Of a stretch of DNA of 64,000 bases, positions 33,490 through 42,659 are shown in pieces; within the stretch, counting starts at the first letter, position 1; each line of letters begins with the position of its first letter. Both the position numbers and the translations under genes were made by a program. This DNA is from Hanleya hanleyi (lineage: Eukaryota > Mollusca > Polyplacophora > Lepidopleurida > Hanleyidae). Below the pieces are notes generated by a model, which was not told where the DNA came from, did not search any database, and worked only from the letters and a program-made list of their open reading frames with translations. The stretch spans positions 124,001 through 188,000 of the forward strand of contig JAVTVY010045524.1 of NCBI GenBank assembly GCA_036873755.1. Reading direction: 5' to 3'.

Positions 33490-34060
33490 GTATGTATAAA
33501 TCCATACGGGGTGAACATGTTGGAGTCTAGGTGGAGCACTAGTGGCTCGATGGGGTAGAGTGAGGTCTTATTTTAAAGCTCTCGTGAAGGCGCACGGGAC
33601 TAGGATGTTTTCAATATTCTGCGCATGCGCAGACAGGCTGTATTATGGACATAGCCGTTTTGAGGTCGAGGGGAGCCCCTATTGGTCCAATGGAGCCGTA
33701 TGAGGTATCCATGTAAAGCAGTCATGAAGGAGCATGCGCCTAGACTAGTGTGTTGTTTGTTGTCAACCTGTTGCGCATGCGCAGTCTGGCCGTATTATGG
33801 ACATAGCCGTTTTGGGGCCGAGGTGAGACCGTGGTGGGTCGATGGTATCGAGTGAAGTATCAATGTAAAGCAGTGGTGAGGGAGCATCCGACGGGCGGGG
33901 TGTGACGTCCGTTTTCAACATGGTGCGCATGTGCAGTCTGGCCGTATTATGGACATAGACGTTTTGGGATCCAGGTGAGACCGTGGTGGGTCGATGGTGT
34001 CGTATGAGGTATTAATGTGAAGCAGTCGTGAGGGAGCATGCGCCTATGTTGTTGAAACAC
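33490..34060 (+). repeat. 152-bp tandem repeat, about 3.5 units, with NRF1-type motifs
   Basis: Units share GTATTATGGACATAG, CGTTTTGGG, GTGGGTCGATGG and GAGGGAGCATGCGCC. The palindrome GCGCATGCGC, the NRF1 core, recurs at 33621, 33773 and (as GCGCATGTGC) 33925, exactly 152 bp apart. Two CCAAT-box words (GTCCAATCAG) follow at about 34286 and 34353. Confidence 0.88.
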
Positions 34061-34395
34061 GGACTTTACACCTAACCCATGAGCAATCATGTAATATTTT
34101 TGGGTCCAGACCATTTCTGTTTCAAATGAACGCCCGCTGCACCAAGGATGACAGATGAGAGAAAAACAACAACAACAACAACAACAACAAGAACAAGTTT
34201 TCAAATAGTTTATTTTCCCCTCCATCATAACATACCCACGCTGGGGGAGCCGCGTTGGGTATGTTTACAATTCAAGAATACTCTTGTCCAATCAGAGACC
34301 GCCATTTGGTCCTGTCATGTTCGTTCTTGCCCGTTAGATGTCTGCTCGGCTGTCCAATCAGAAGTCGCCGTTTCAGAAAGTTTCATCCTTTTGTT

Positions 34396-34932
34396 CTAGT
34401 CCTCGTCGGGCAGGCCTGGATATTCGTCGGGCAACATGTCCTTAAACAGTTGTTTGCGCATTCTGATCGCATTTTCCAGGGCCTCGGTGGGTGATAACCC
34501 CATATCCTCTTCCAAGTGACGCTTGGTCTTCATGATGGACCTGTGCGTGGGGTCACCTTTCATTTCAAGCGGTAGTAAGGTATACTGTTCATAGATCGCC
34601 ATGGCTGTTTTCCTGATGCAGGGCCGCATTTCGGTGTACGCCTGTTGTAAGTTATCCTGTCCCGCGTCCTCGATCGCTTCAGCGTGAGTATTGATAGCTT
34701 CATCCACAATACGATCCCAGAAGGTAGGTTCTGCCTCACTTTCCTGAGATGTAGGCTGACTGTCTGAGGTCAAGCTCTCTGTATCAGTCAATACACTCTC
34801 ATCAATCTCTGTATCAGCATCCGCCTCAACGGACTCCTCGGCGTCTTCAATCCCATGTATATTTTTCTGGTGTCGCATCATATCGTAATGTTTGGTGAAC
34901 GTGCGCTCGCACTCAGAGCAAGTATAAGCCAT
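34396..34932 (-). CDS. C2H2 zinc-finger protein of the compact Polinton-like element
   Basis: An ATG at 34974 exists, but it lies only 5 bp from the TATA box, so translation more likely starts at 34932 (MAYTCSECERTF). This gives 178 aa. One C2H2 finger lies at the N-terminus with spacing C-x2-C-x12-H-x4-H, then an acidic Glu/Asp/Ser linker, then a helical domain (FWDRIVDEAINTHAEAIEDA and MRKQLFKDMLPDEYPGLPDED tail). Proteins with a single N-terminal finger, acidic linker and helical tail are familiar companions of Polintons in molluscs. A DNA-binding role is likely. Target unknown. Confidence 0.85.
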   Translation of the reverse strand: MAYTCSECERTFTKHYDMMRHQKNIHGIEDAEESVEADADTEIDESVLTDTESLTSDSQPTSQESEAEPTFWDRIVDEAINTHAEAIEDAGQDNLQQAYTEMRPCIRKTAMAIYEQYTLLPLEMKGDPTHRSIMKTKRHLEEDMGLSPTEALENAIRMRKQLFKDMLPDEYPGLPDED

Positions 34933-34978
34933 GTTGACGGTTGAACGTCGACTGTGCGTGTTTTGGGAATACACTTGC

Positions 34979-34985
34979 TTTTATA
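34979..34985 (-). promoter_or_regulatory. TATA box of the zinc-finger gene
   Basis: TATAAAA on the - strand, 47 bp upstream of the preferred ATG at 34932. It decides the start choice. Confidence 0.6.
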
Positions 34986-35133
34986 GACGCCCGTCAACGC
35001 TTAGCTTAACGTTTCAACGCCCTAGTGAATTAGCTCAGAAGCTGTAATTTTACTAGATACCAATACCTCGAAATGGAGCGACGCTCGTCTCAACGCCTTA
35101 CCGCCCGTTTCAACGCCCGTCTCCATACCTGTC

Positions 35134-35499
35134 TCAACGCGTTATGCCATGTCCATCATCACTGGACGTTGATGTTGGAGGTTGAAGAAGATAAGTTCCC
35201 GTCTCCAGCTGGGTCTCCATAAAGGTTTGAAATGCTTCATGCAGGGTCAGCAGATTCTGGGCACGGGTAGTTGTGTTGGTATCCTCTTCGGGTACTATCT
35301 GTTTCTTATGCAGCAGAAGACATACCCGTGTCACCCATTGGATGTCATCTATGAGCCCGATAAGGTGACAACGCATGCGTTGGTCATTGATTCCACCTTG
35401 AGCTCTATCAATGATAGCATCGACATTGGTTTTACGTAACGCTTCGGCTAGAATATCCTCGTTGTTGAGTTCAAACAAGTTGCACTCTGCAGTGCTCAT
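35134..35499 (-). CDS. Small helical protein, unknown function
   Basis: 121 aa, intact, mostly predicted helix (LNNEDILAEALRKTNVDAII, IQWVTRVCLLLHKK), with a Thr/Ser-rich C-terminus. TATAAATA at 35531-35538 lies about 32 bp upstream of the ATG, giving a very short leader. I recognise no family. Confidence 0.65.
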   Translation of the reverse strand: MSTAECNLFELNNEDILAEALRKTNVDAIIDRAQGGINDQRMRCHLIGLIDDIQWVTRVCLLLHKKQIVPEEDTNTTTRAQNLLTLHEAFQTFMETQLETGTYLLQPPTSTSSDDGHGITR

Positions 35500-35530
35500 G
35501 GTGAAATGAGGGGACTGGTGCCGTGTGGTC

Positions 35531-35538
35531 TATTTATA
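35531..35538 (-). promoter_or_regulatory. TATA box of the 121-aa gene
   Basis: TATAAATA on the - strand, about 32 bp before the start codon. Confidence 0.6.
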
Positions 35539-35614
35539 GTGAGACGCTTTTGATTTTAATGATGCGTTCGAACAAATGTTTCTTTTGTGCTATTGCTGTG
35601 ACATACGCCGCTTT

Positions 35615-35866
35615 TCAGTTCATGCCCGAGGTTTTCAACATCGACGCTGTTCTTTCGATTTCCATATGGACCGGGTCCTTGTCCAGCAATTTTATATGGG
35701 TCAGGAGGTCGGCATACTGCTGACGTAAAGCCCGTCGTAGTCTGGGTGCCAAAGTATTATGGGCTAACATTGCGGCTTCCTCTTTCGAATACCCTTTGTG
35801 TTGAAACTTGTTTTCTGTGGCCTCCAACATCTCACCCAGCTCGGCGTCCATACTTTCTGTGAACAA
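35615..35866 (-). CDS. Small helical protein, unknown function
   Basis: 83 aa, intact, highly charged and helical (MDAELGEMLEATENKF, LAPRLRRALRQQYADLLTHI). It lies 16 bp downstream of the ATPase stop, so it may share the ATPase transcript. Family not recognised. Confidence 0.55.
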   Translation of the reverse strand: MFTESMDAELGEMLEATENKFQHKGYSKEEAAMLAHNTLAPRLRRALRQQYADLLTHIKLLDKDPVHMEIERTASMLKTSGMN

Positions 35867-35882
35867 ATCCTTCTGCTGTGAG

Positions 35883-36776
35883 CTAATCCTTTAGCCTCGA
35901 GTTCAAATTATGTTCATTCCCTTGTACGGGTTCGGGTTGGTCCTTCACGGTTGGGTGGTATTCGGGGACTAATGTTATAAAGGGGACCTGATGTACGGGA
36001 GCGGATTGCTGCTGCTGCTCTGCCAGGAGTGGACTCGGTGGATGGTGTAGGGGCTGCGGTGATGCCTCACCGGGCAACAGGTGGGTCGTCAGCCGGCGAT
36101 CTTCGGGGGTATGGGCTTTTAAATCTACGAGCAGGTAGCCGTACGGACGACTTGTCGCTCCTTGAAACGCCTGCATGAAATGGTCGATGTTCTGAGGGAA
36201 AATTCGACTACCAAACACACGGATTTGGGCTCTGTCGATGGGGTTGGAGAACAACACAAAGTATTGGCAGTTCAAGGCAATATCTCTGGACGCCTTCCCT
36301 TGAGGAAAGAGATTCTGAGTCAAATAGATGACGGACAGATTCCGATGATGGGACCCTTTGGTGAATAGGTCGGCAATTTTCGAATTGTCCTTGGCCGCAC
36401 TCATCAGATCATCGAGCACTACCACGTTGGTCTGCTCGGGATCGAAGAAATAGGGTTCGTCTATGTCGTGAGGAATACCTGGGACGAAACTCACATTCTG
36501 TAGTCGCGTAGTTTCGTAGGCGGGCTGCCATTGGCTATAACACCATACAACGCGTGTATAACGGATGGGCCCTTCCTCTAAGAACTTCATCACCCAGGAC
36601 GTCTTTCCACACCCCGTGGGGCCGCTCACCGTCATCGTATAGGGATGTTCTACGCCACTTGGTGGACCTATTGCGGGACTTGGTGGTGTCTCTTGTCCAT
36701 GCGTTAGACGCATATGTCTGAGCATATTGTCGCGACGAGAGAGTGTCTTTTGACAGAACGGACATGTACTCGACAT
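35883..36776 (-). CDS. Packaging ATPase (A32/FtsK-like) with N-terminal C2H2 zinc finger, intact
   Basis: 297 aa. Residues 5-26 form a C2H2 finger (C5, C8, H21, H26). Walker A GPTGCGKT lies at 52-59, the family block VVWCYSQWQPAYE at about 76-88 and Walker B NVVVLDD at 117-123, followed by FTKGSHHRNLSVIYLTQNLF and NCQYFVLFSNPID. The last ~60 residues are Pro/Gln-rich. The ATPase core is homologous to the broken one at 2400-3010, which lacks the finger in its readable part. Known role of the family: ATP-driven DNA packaging into capsids. Here no capsid gene accompanies it, so it may act on a helper's capsid (inference). A TATAAG-type box lies at 36829-36835. Confidence 0.9.
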   Translation of the reverse strand: MSSTCPFCQKTLSRRDNMLRHMRLTHGQETPPSPAIGPPSGVEHPYTMTVSGPTGCGKTSWVMKFLEEGPIRYTRVVWCYSQWQPAYETTRLQNVSFVPGIPHDIDEPYFFDPEQTNVVVLDDLMSAAKDNSKIADLFTKGSHHRNLSVIYLTQNLFPQGKASRDIALNCQYFVLFSNPIDRAQIRVFGSRIFPQNIDHFMQAFQGATSRPYGYLLVDLKAHTPEDRRLTTHLLPGEASPQPLHHPPSPLLAEQQQQSAPVHQVPFITLVPEYHPTVKDQPEPVQGNEHNLNSRLKD

Positions 36777-36837
36777 GATACCCGGTCAAAGCATGGATAC
36801 AGACTGAGGCTAATGGTGTACAAACGATCTTATATGA

Positions 36838-37225
36838 CCACTCACTCACTCACTCACCGTCGTTAATGCGTCCATGCGTTAAGACGGGCGTTGGGGACGC
36901 CTCACGGGCGTTGTGCACGCCTCACTCACTCACTCACTCACTCACTCACTCAGTCACTCACTCACACTCACTCACTCACTCACTCACTCACTCACTCACT
37001 CACTCGCTCGTTCACTCACTCACTCACTCACTCACTCACATTCACTCACTCACTCACTCACTCACTCACTCACTCACTCACTCACACTCACTCACTCATT
37101 CACTCACTCACTCACTCACTCACTCACTCACACTCACTCACTCACTCACTCACTCACTCACATTCACTCACTCACTCACTCACTCACTCACTCATTCACA
37201 CTCACTCACTCACACGCGCGCATAC
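36838..37225 (+). repeat. (CTCA)n microsatellite
   Basis: Nearly 390 bp of CACT/CTCA tetranucleotide, with occasional CACACT interruptions, just upstream of the ATPase promoter. Open frames with Thr-His-Ser-Leu repeats are artefacts of it. Confidence 0.97.
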
Positions 37226-37399
37226 ACTCACACTCACAGGTAACTCTACCAGGTAGTTGGATGGAAAAATGGCCGCCACCAGTGCCTTTTTTGTTGCACC
37301 ATTATTAATATCCGCTATTGTAAAAGGCTAAATTGAAGCCGATTTTGCCGCAGATCGGCATGCTGACACTGCGGACCGACCGGTGAATGACGCACACTG

Positions 37400-37884
37400 T
37401 GACTGACCCTCGTATTTATGGCCCAGGTCCCTCGTTGCCCCTGGCGGCAAACAACTGGAACTAGGGGGAGATAACTCCGGGCTGTCAGGGGACCCCGGAA
37501 GTGAACCCCTGTGCACCATTATTAAGATCCGCTTTGTAAAAGGGGATGTGGACCCTTATTGACCTACTCCCGACAGGGGGCGCCACCCGTCGCAGTAATA
37601 AAGTTGCACCATTATTAATATCCGCTATTGTCTGCGGCATAATGGGCCCCAATTTGCCGCAGATGGCCACCAGGGGGCGCCACCAGTCTCGTGACGTCAC
37701 TTCCGGTGCCGGTCACGTGACCGGAAATGACCTTTGACCCCAGGCGCTGCAACTTCCGGTCACGTGACCGGAAGCCTGAGGTCAAAGGTCATTTCCGGTC
37801 ACGTGACCGGCACCGGAAGTCACGTCACGAGACTGGTGGCCATCTGCGGCAAAATCGGCCCCAATTTGCACTTTATATACTACT
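37400..37884 (-). repeat. Right terminal inverted repeat of the compact element
   Basis: Inverse of the left repeat with a few differences. The outermost CTCF-like word is lost through a deletion between GGTGG repeats near 37835, and 37610-37650 is rearranged. A further partial copy of internal TIR sequence lies at 37286-37345. Confidence 0.92.
37664..37682 (+). promoter_or_regulatory. CTCF-consensus-like motif in the right inverted repeat
   Basis: Same 19-bp word as at 29977-29995. A looser match, CCCGACAGGGGGCGCCA, lies at 37569-37585. Confidence 0.55.
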
Positions 37885-37890
37885 GATGAC
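37885..37890. repeat. Right 6-bp target duplication GATGAC
   Basis: Directly outside the right terminus. Identical to 29929-29934. Confidence 0.92.
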
Positions 37891-38700
37891 ACTTCCGGCA
37901 ATGTCCGCGCGGCCGGGAATCCTGTTCAAAATCTTGACTGGTGGCTGGGGTATTAGTAGACCCTCAGGGAGGTGGTTGACCCGAAAAAGGCCTTCCAGTA
38001 CTGCTCGACAACGTTTGATAGGCGTTAAATGTTATTATTGAGGGGTACGCTTACTGTTCGATAACATTCAACAGGCGTTAACTGGTAAGATCAGAAGGCC
38101 TACCGGTACTCTTTATGATGTCTGAAGGAGTTCATAGGCGTTAACTTTTCTGATCTAAAAGGCATATCGCTATAGGTGTAAGGATGGTAACATCTAGCGG
38201 TACTCTTGCTGTAATGATTCAAATGTCAATTTTCACATTTACTCCTGATATTCGACAACATAAGCGTTGATTCTGATGATCTAAATGTTTATTGGTACTT
38301 TACCTGATCAGCAGCATTGGCCTTAACTCCAAGTATTTGAAGGTCTATCGATACTCTTGCTGTTCAACAGCATCGGATAACCGTCAACTGTTATGATCGA
38401 GAGATAATCGTGTTATCCCACAGCATTTGATAGGCGTTGACTGTTACACCCGTAAGTTTCCTGCCGGTGAAGAAGTACGTTGTTGTTGTTATAACGCAGT
38501 TTCATGTGGGATTCGAATATCGTGTATGTATTATAAATTTAAATATTCATGCATTAAAAGACGGAAGTACACAACTAATATTGCTCAGTGGAGAAGCCTG
38601 CTTGTCAAATTGGAATTATTCAAATAATGATTTCTTTTCAGGTGTATTATCTATGTAGATATTAGAAGCAGTGGAGCAAGAACACGTGGTAAATATACTC
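37891..38700. repeat. Degenerate minisatellite (about 75-bp period) and spacer
   Basis: From about 38000 to 38450 the words GATAGGCGTTAACTGTTATGATC, AAGGCCTATCGGTACTC and TTGCTGTTCGACAACAT recur in diverged form about six times. Similar sequence occurs around 24615 and 28645-28720, so this is a dispersed repeat. A possible 3' splice acceptor (TTTCTTTTCAG) at 38630-38640 precedes the N-acetyltransferase gene. Confidence 0.65.
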
Positions 38701-38707
38701 TTCAAAT

Positions 38708-39601
38708 ATGACGGACGGACTCAGTCGAGAAGAAGCAATCTCTTTTCTGCAAGAAGAATTAGGAATTACTGACGCTGAAGGATTAATGGAGATGAATCAG
38801 TTGGAATTTCTCAACAAGTTCTGCGAATCTTTCCATAACCATAGCCCTTTCCATAATCTCGGTCTCCTAGCAGATGCGTTGCCGGACAGACACAGACCCA
38901 CGTGGGCTGAAGTTAAATCGAAGATGATCACCGGAATTGGCGGACTCTGTTACACGAGAAATTTGTTCTCGTACTACCTGTTGAAAGCGTTAGGATATAC
39001 CACAAAGCTGGTAATATCATGCGTAAGGAACCCGGCTGATCCTTCGTATCGGATCATCAATCATGTTATCACGGTCATACTGAATGTTGTCATCGAAGGA
39101 GATCGGTATTTAGTGGAAAACGGAGTGGGAGCTCCGAGTTTCAAGGCTATAGATGTCGGATTTGACGAAGAGTCGCCCGTATTTCATCAATCACATATGG
39201 CCTTTAAATACGTTCGAAGTGGTGATAAGATCGCCCGGATGCAGCAAGACAGAGCAAAAATGATCACGGCCCCTGGTGAATTTCGTCTATCACACGATTT
39301 CACGATGGAATTTTTTGAACCTCGAGAGATTGATCATTTCTTCGACAGGATCTACACAGACCCTTCAAGTCTCCGCTTTCACGAGGTCATTCGCTGCGTG
39401 AAATACACGGGTAACAAGGTTATAGCGATAAACAACAACCTCTTGCTTGTTGAAGATGAAGAGCACCGGTTACAAGAAACGAAATTGGAGTCACCCTCTG
39501 CCGTTATTGGCGCCATCAAACATCATTTCCCCATGATTCCTACTCATGTCGTGGAGAGGGCTGTTCACAATTGGACAATTGGAGTCAAATCGCCTCCGTA
39601 A
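38708..39601 (+). CDS. Arylamine N-acetyltransferase-like protein, intact single exon
   Basis: 297 aa, close to the usual 280-290 aa. The family transfers acetyl from acetyl-CoA to arylamines through a Cys-His-Asp triad in the cytosol. Seen: PFHNLGLL block (N-terminal helical bundle), GGLCYTRN with candidate nucleophile Cys at residue 81, INHVITVI with candidate His at 119, and YLVENGVG at 134-141 where the family has V-D-x-G-x-G, so Glu137 sits in the triad Asp position. Expected spacing from Cys to His (38) is normal. The GGxCxE/YxxN context is partly altered. It is the only intact gene in the window that looks cellular. It could be a divergent NAT with changed chemistry, or a non-catalytic relative. 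Confidence 0.75.
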   Translation: MTDGLSREEAISFLQEELGITDAEGLMEMNQLEFLNKFCESFHNHSPFHNLGLLADALPDRHRPTWAEVKSKMITGIGGLCYTRNLFSYYLLKALGYTTKLVISCVRNPADPSYRIINHVITVILNVVIEGDRYLVENGVGAPSFKAIDVGFDEESPVFHQSHMAFKYVRSGDKIARMQQDRAKMITAPGEFRLSHDFTMEFFEPREIDHFFDRIYTDPSSLRFHEVIRCVKYTGNKVIAINNNLLLVEDEEHRLQETKLESPSAVIGAIKHHFPMIPTHVVERAVHNWTIGVKSPP

Positions 39602-39631
39602 CAGAAAACTTTTATTGTGTGGACTCATGGG

Positions 39632-39820
39632 TCCTCAAAACAAGAGTTGGGGTAATGGTGTGAAATGTCGAAATATGGGGTCTCAATACCTAACCCCATG
39701 CTTTATATATATATATATAAATGTATTTTTATATACAGCATGGGGTTATGTATAGAGACCCCATATTTCGACACTTCACACTATTACCACCGCCCACATC
39801 CTCCAAAACTCTTGTTTTCA
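39632..39820. repeat. Foldback/MITE-like inverted repeat 3' of the N-acetyltransferase gene
   Basis: Inner arms GTGAAATGTCGAAATATGGG... and its inverse around a (TA)n centre (39705-39735), with TAACCCCATGCT repeated inverted next to the loop. Weaker outer arms include AACAAGAGTT...GGTAATGGTG. It begins 30 bp after the stop codon, so it is likely in the 3' UTR. Confidence 0.88.
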
Positions 39821-40200
39821 GGGCCTGTGTGTAGACTCCAGGTGGATGAGCGGAATTATAACTGTATCAGTCTGATATAACCAGTGCTCAACTCAAGGCT
39901 GTTTAGCGCAACAATCATCATATATAACATATTGCGGTAACAAGTTTAGCCATATTAGAACAAAATCACACACATCAGATGAAAATTTGTGTTTCTTCGT
40001 AATTCCTGGAGAATTAATTTCTCCGCTGATGAAGAGTACCCTTAATAAGTTCTTAATGTAGAATTTGACGAAATCTTACAGAATTCACAATCTACAAGTT
40101 AATCATTTTTTTCGCGATTTTGAGAAAACTTGGAAGGTATCAATGTCTTAATGGGAATTTATCTTTGACATTATGATCGAAAATAATCAGTGTTATGTTA
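39821..40200. other. No feature recognised
   Basis: AT-rich DNA between the foldback repeat and a decayed PLE. Confidence 0.4.
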
Positions 40201-42352
40201 CACACCCAGTAGTACACATAGCTTACGTACAGCCCTGTGTGCGTTACCTCTGAGAGCTTTAAATCGTATAGCCAGAGATAAAGTTGTCAAGATATAGCGT
40301 ATTTTCGGTTGTATCGTCCAGTGTACATAATTGATACATCCTAAGACCGGCTTTTCTTGAAACTCAACTATTTGGATAAACGACTCGACATAATTAATTT
40401 ACCACGAATCCCGAATGATCCAAAGGTGCGCAACGCTATATCTAACTATTTTAAGTTCATCGAACCCCTTGCATTTCATATAAGTATACTAAATCTATAA
40501 CCACACAAATATTCAATTACTCTGATGCTGTCAATGAGTTTGACTGGAAATTATACCCGTCGGGAAGGAAGCTATAATTGTTATTGTGAATCGTCGAACT
40601 TTATCGATACACCATGTAAACATATTGTGACTGGTAATTTTGATATAGTTAGTGATACAAACCTAAGAACACTCCTGATGAAGGAACCTATATAAAGAGA
40701 GCCGAGAAGAATAAATCTGAAGGCCAACCAGAAGGTAGTCCTGACTGCTTTGGAGCAGTACGTATTTGATTGGTCTAAGCGAGAAAAAGTTAAACCTACA
40801 GTACACGCCGACATAGCAAGATCGTTGAAACAATTCGCCATATGGACAGAAGTACCCTTCCCGAAGCGAAACAAGTACTGAGAAACCTAAATTCTCAAGA
40901 AGTTCTAGAAAATCTCGAGTAAATTCGTCATAGTTCCAGCAGACAAAGCTCCAAATAATATAATATTATTATGTAAATATTACTGTTACCTGATGCTGGT
41001 TGGGGGAATTGAGTGTAAGCATACCATCATCAAATAAATCTATTTATTCCCAAACTACATTTACTCCGGAAGATTTATTTAACATTCACAAAACGTTTCT
41101 CGAGGAAAGGCATTTGTCTGCCGACATACCAAAAGTATACTGGACCTCCAAAATGCATAAATCACCCTACAAAGCTAGATTTGTAGCTGGTTCTAGAAGC
41201 TGACGAAGGCCCTTCCGGAGGTAAAAACATTTTGGGAAAGATATTGCACCACTGTTTCTAAACGCTCTGCATGGCATCGACTGTATGCGGATATTGAAAA
41301 ACTCAAAATGTCTTACTAAAGAACTTGATGCTAAAGCTCACATACCGCTCAGACATGTATCCACATGGGATTTCTCGACCCTCTATACTACAGTCCCTCA
41401 TCAGGAACTTATTGACCGTCTTTTCAAGAACACTGATCGCCGATATATTAATATCAGAAGCCATAAATCATTCTTTAGCTCTATCACATTCAAGGGATAT
41501 CATTCATGGGATGTGTTTTTGTTTATAGAGTTGCTTGAATTTCTCATTAAAAATATCTATGTGAAACGCTATATAAACTTCTCGCTGTGGATAATCGCTA
41601 TATAAATGACGCAGTGAACACAATTTCGACATCGTAAACTATCCCTTTCTGGACAGCAATATTCCAGTGGGAACGGCATAAGACTTATACATAGCTCGCC
41701 TAGTAGCATTGGCTAGATCCCGTGTTAAATTTGACGATTTTAATCAACGTCACAAAACATTATAAAACAGGGCACAAACTTATAAACCAGAGCTATACCA
41801 CCAAGCGCCTCCACTCATTGTTTCTCAGATTTGACGATACATATCGCAGGCTAATAAGGAAATGCGATCGTCACGTACAAGATCTGTGGCGTTATATTTC
41901 GTGACTTGTGTACGCTTAACCCGGGGCTAGGGGCCGTATGACACCATGTACTTCAAGATCATCATGGTGTTCATATGAACAGTCACAATCAAAGCGTTAC
42001 TGAGATACATCATTCTCTAATGACGACTCTACTACGAATATCATATGGATTAAGAATACTGATCAGCGATACGGATTTTATATATTTGGAACATGATGAC
42101 GTCTTGCCGGCATCATTGAAAACTGTTGACCGCTTACAGGGAACTAGCTTTGTTTATGTACACTATGATTTATTCGTTTAACTTATTGTATGTTATTGTA
42201 TGAATTAGGTCTTTGGATTATGGACGCGGAAATTCTTTAACTGGAGCGTGATATGCAAGCGGTGGGAAAATTGACGACCTCTGTCGACTGAAAAGCAATC
42301 ATATGATTAAACATTAATGGACGACGGCTAAATATTGAATGACGCTTGTATC
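40200..42352 (+). mobile_element. Decayed Penelope-like element, forward orientation
   Basis: Remnants in order: the central region C-terminal to GIY-YIG (40200-40920), RT N-terminal part (41000-41205, ...VYWTSKMHKSPYKARF), motif A region (RHVSTWDFSTLYTTVPHQ, about 41355), a deletion that removes the motif B/C segment around 41590, then the RT C-terminus and 3' UTR. Multiple frameshifts. Confidence 0.88.
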
Positions 42353-42360
42353 CCAAAAGA

Positions 42361-42655
42361 AGGAATAATCATTCTCTAATGACGACTCTACTACGAATAT
42401 CATATGGATTAAGAATACTGATCAGCGATACGAATTCTATATATTTGGAACATGATGACGTCTTGCCGGCATCATTGAAAACTGTTGACCGCTTCTCTCT
42501 TGCAAAAAACTAGCCTATGCTTATGTATACTATGTTTTTTTTTGGTGCTAATGTCGTTGTATGGGATATGGAATAGGTCTTTGGATTATGGATGCTGAAA
42601 TTCTTTAATGGACGACGGATGAAGAATGATTGACGGACCAGCCGCTTGTAATTAT
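42361..42655 (+). mobile_element. Second PLE 3' end in tandem
   Basis: CATTCTCTAATGACGACTCT...CTTGCCGGCATCATTG...AAATTCTTTAATGGACGACG repeats sequence of 42010-42250 and ends ACGCCGCTTGTAA-like at about 42655. Tandem partial copies are typical of PLEs. Confidence 0.8.
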
Positions 42656-42659
42656 GCTA

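Larger units (their letters stand above)
29935..37884. mobile_element. Compact Polinton-related element, 7,950 bp, non-autonomous (candidate Polinton satellite)
   Basis: Inverted termini AGTAGTATATAAAGTGCAAA at 29935 and its inverse at 37884 are flanked by the perfect 6-bp duplication GATGAC (29929-29934 and 37885-37890). Terminal AGTAGTATATA and the 6-bp duplication match the Polinton at 98-22274. Five open genes lie on the - strand: ZnF-ATPase, two small proteins, a zinc-finger protein and a 390-aa protein. None is broken. No integrase, polymerase, protease or capsid gene is visible. Inference: it depends on an autonomous Polinton for integration and replication, and may use its own ATPase in packaging. 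Confidence 0.88.

Noticed and set aside
36866..37308. Thr-His-Ser-Leu repeat proteins
   Set aside because: Open frames in three phases are created by the (CTCA)n microsatellite.
31068..37884. Bacterial or phage defence island, suggested by ATPase plus small proteins in one direction
   Set aside because: TATA boxes, C2H2 fingers, Polinton termini and animal repeat context show a eukaryotic element.
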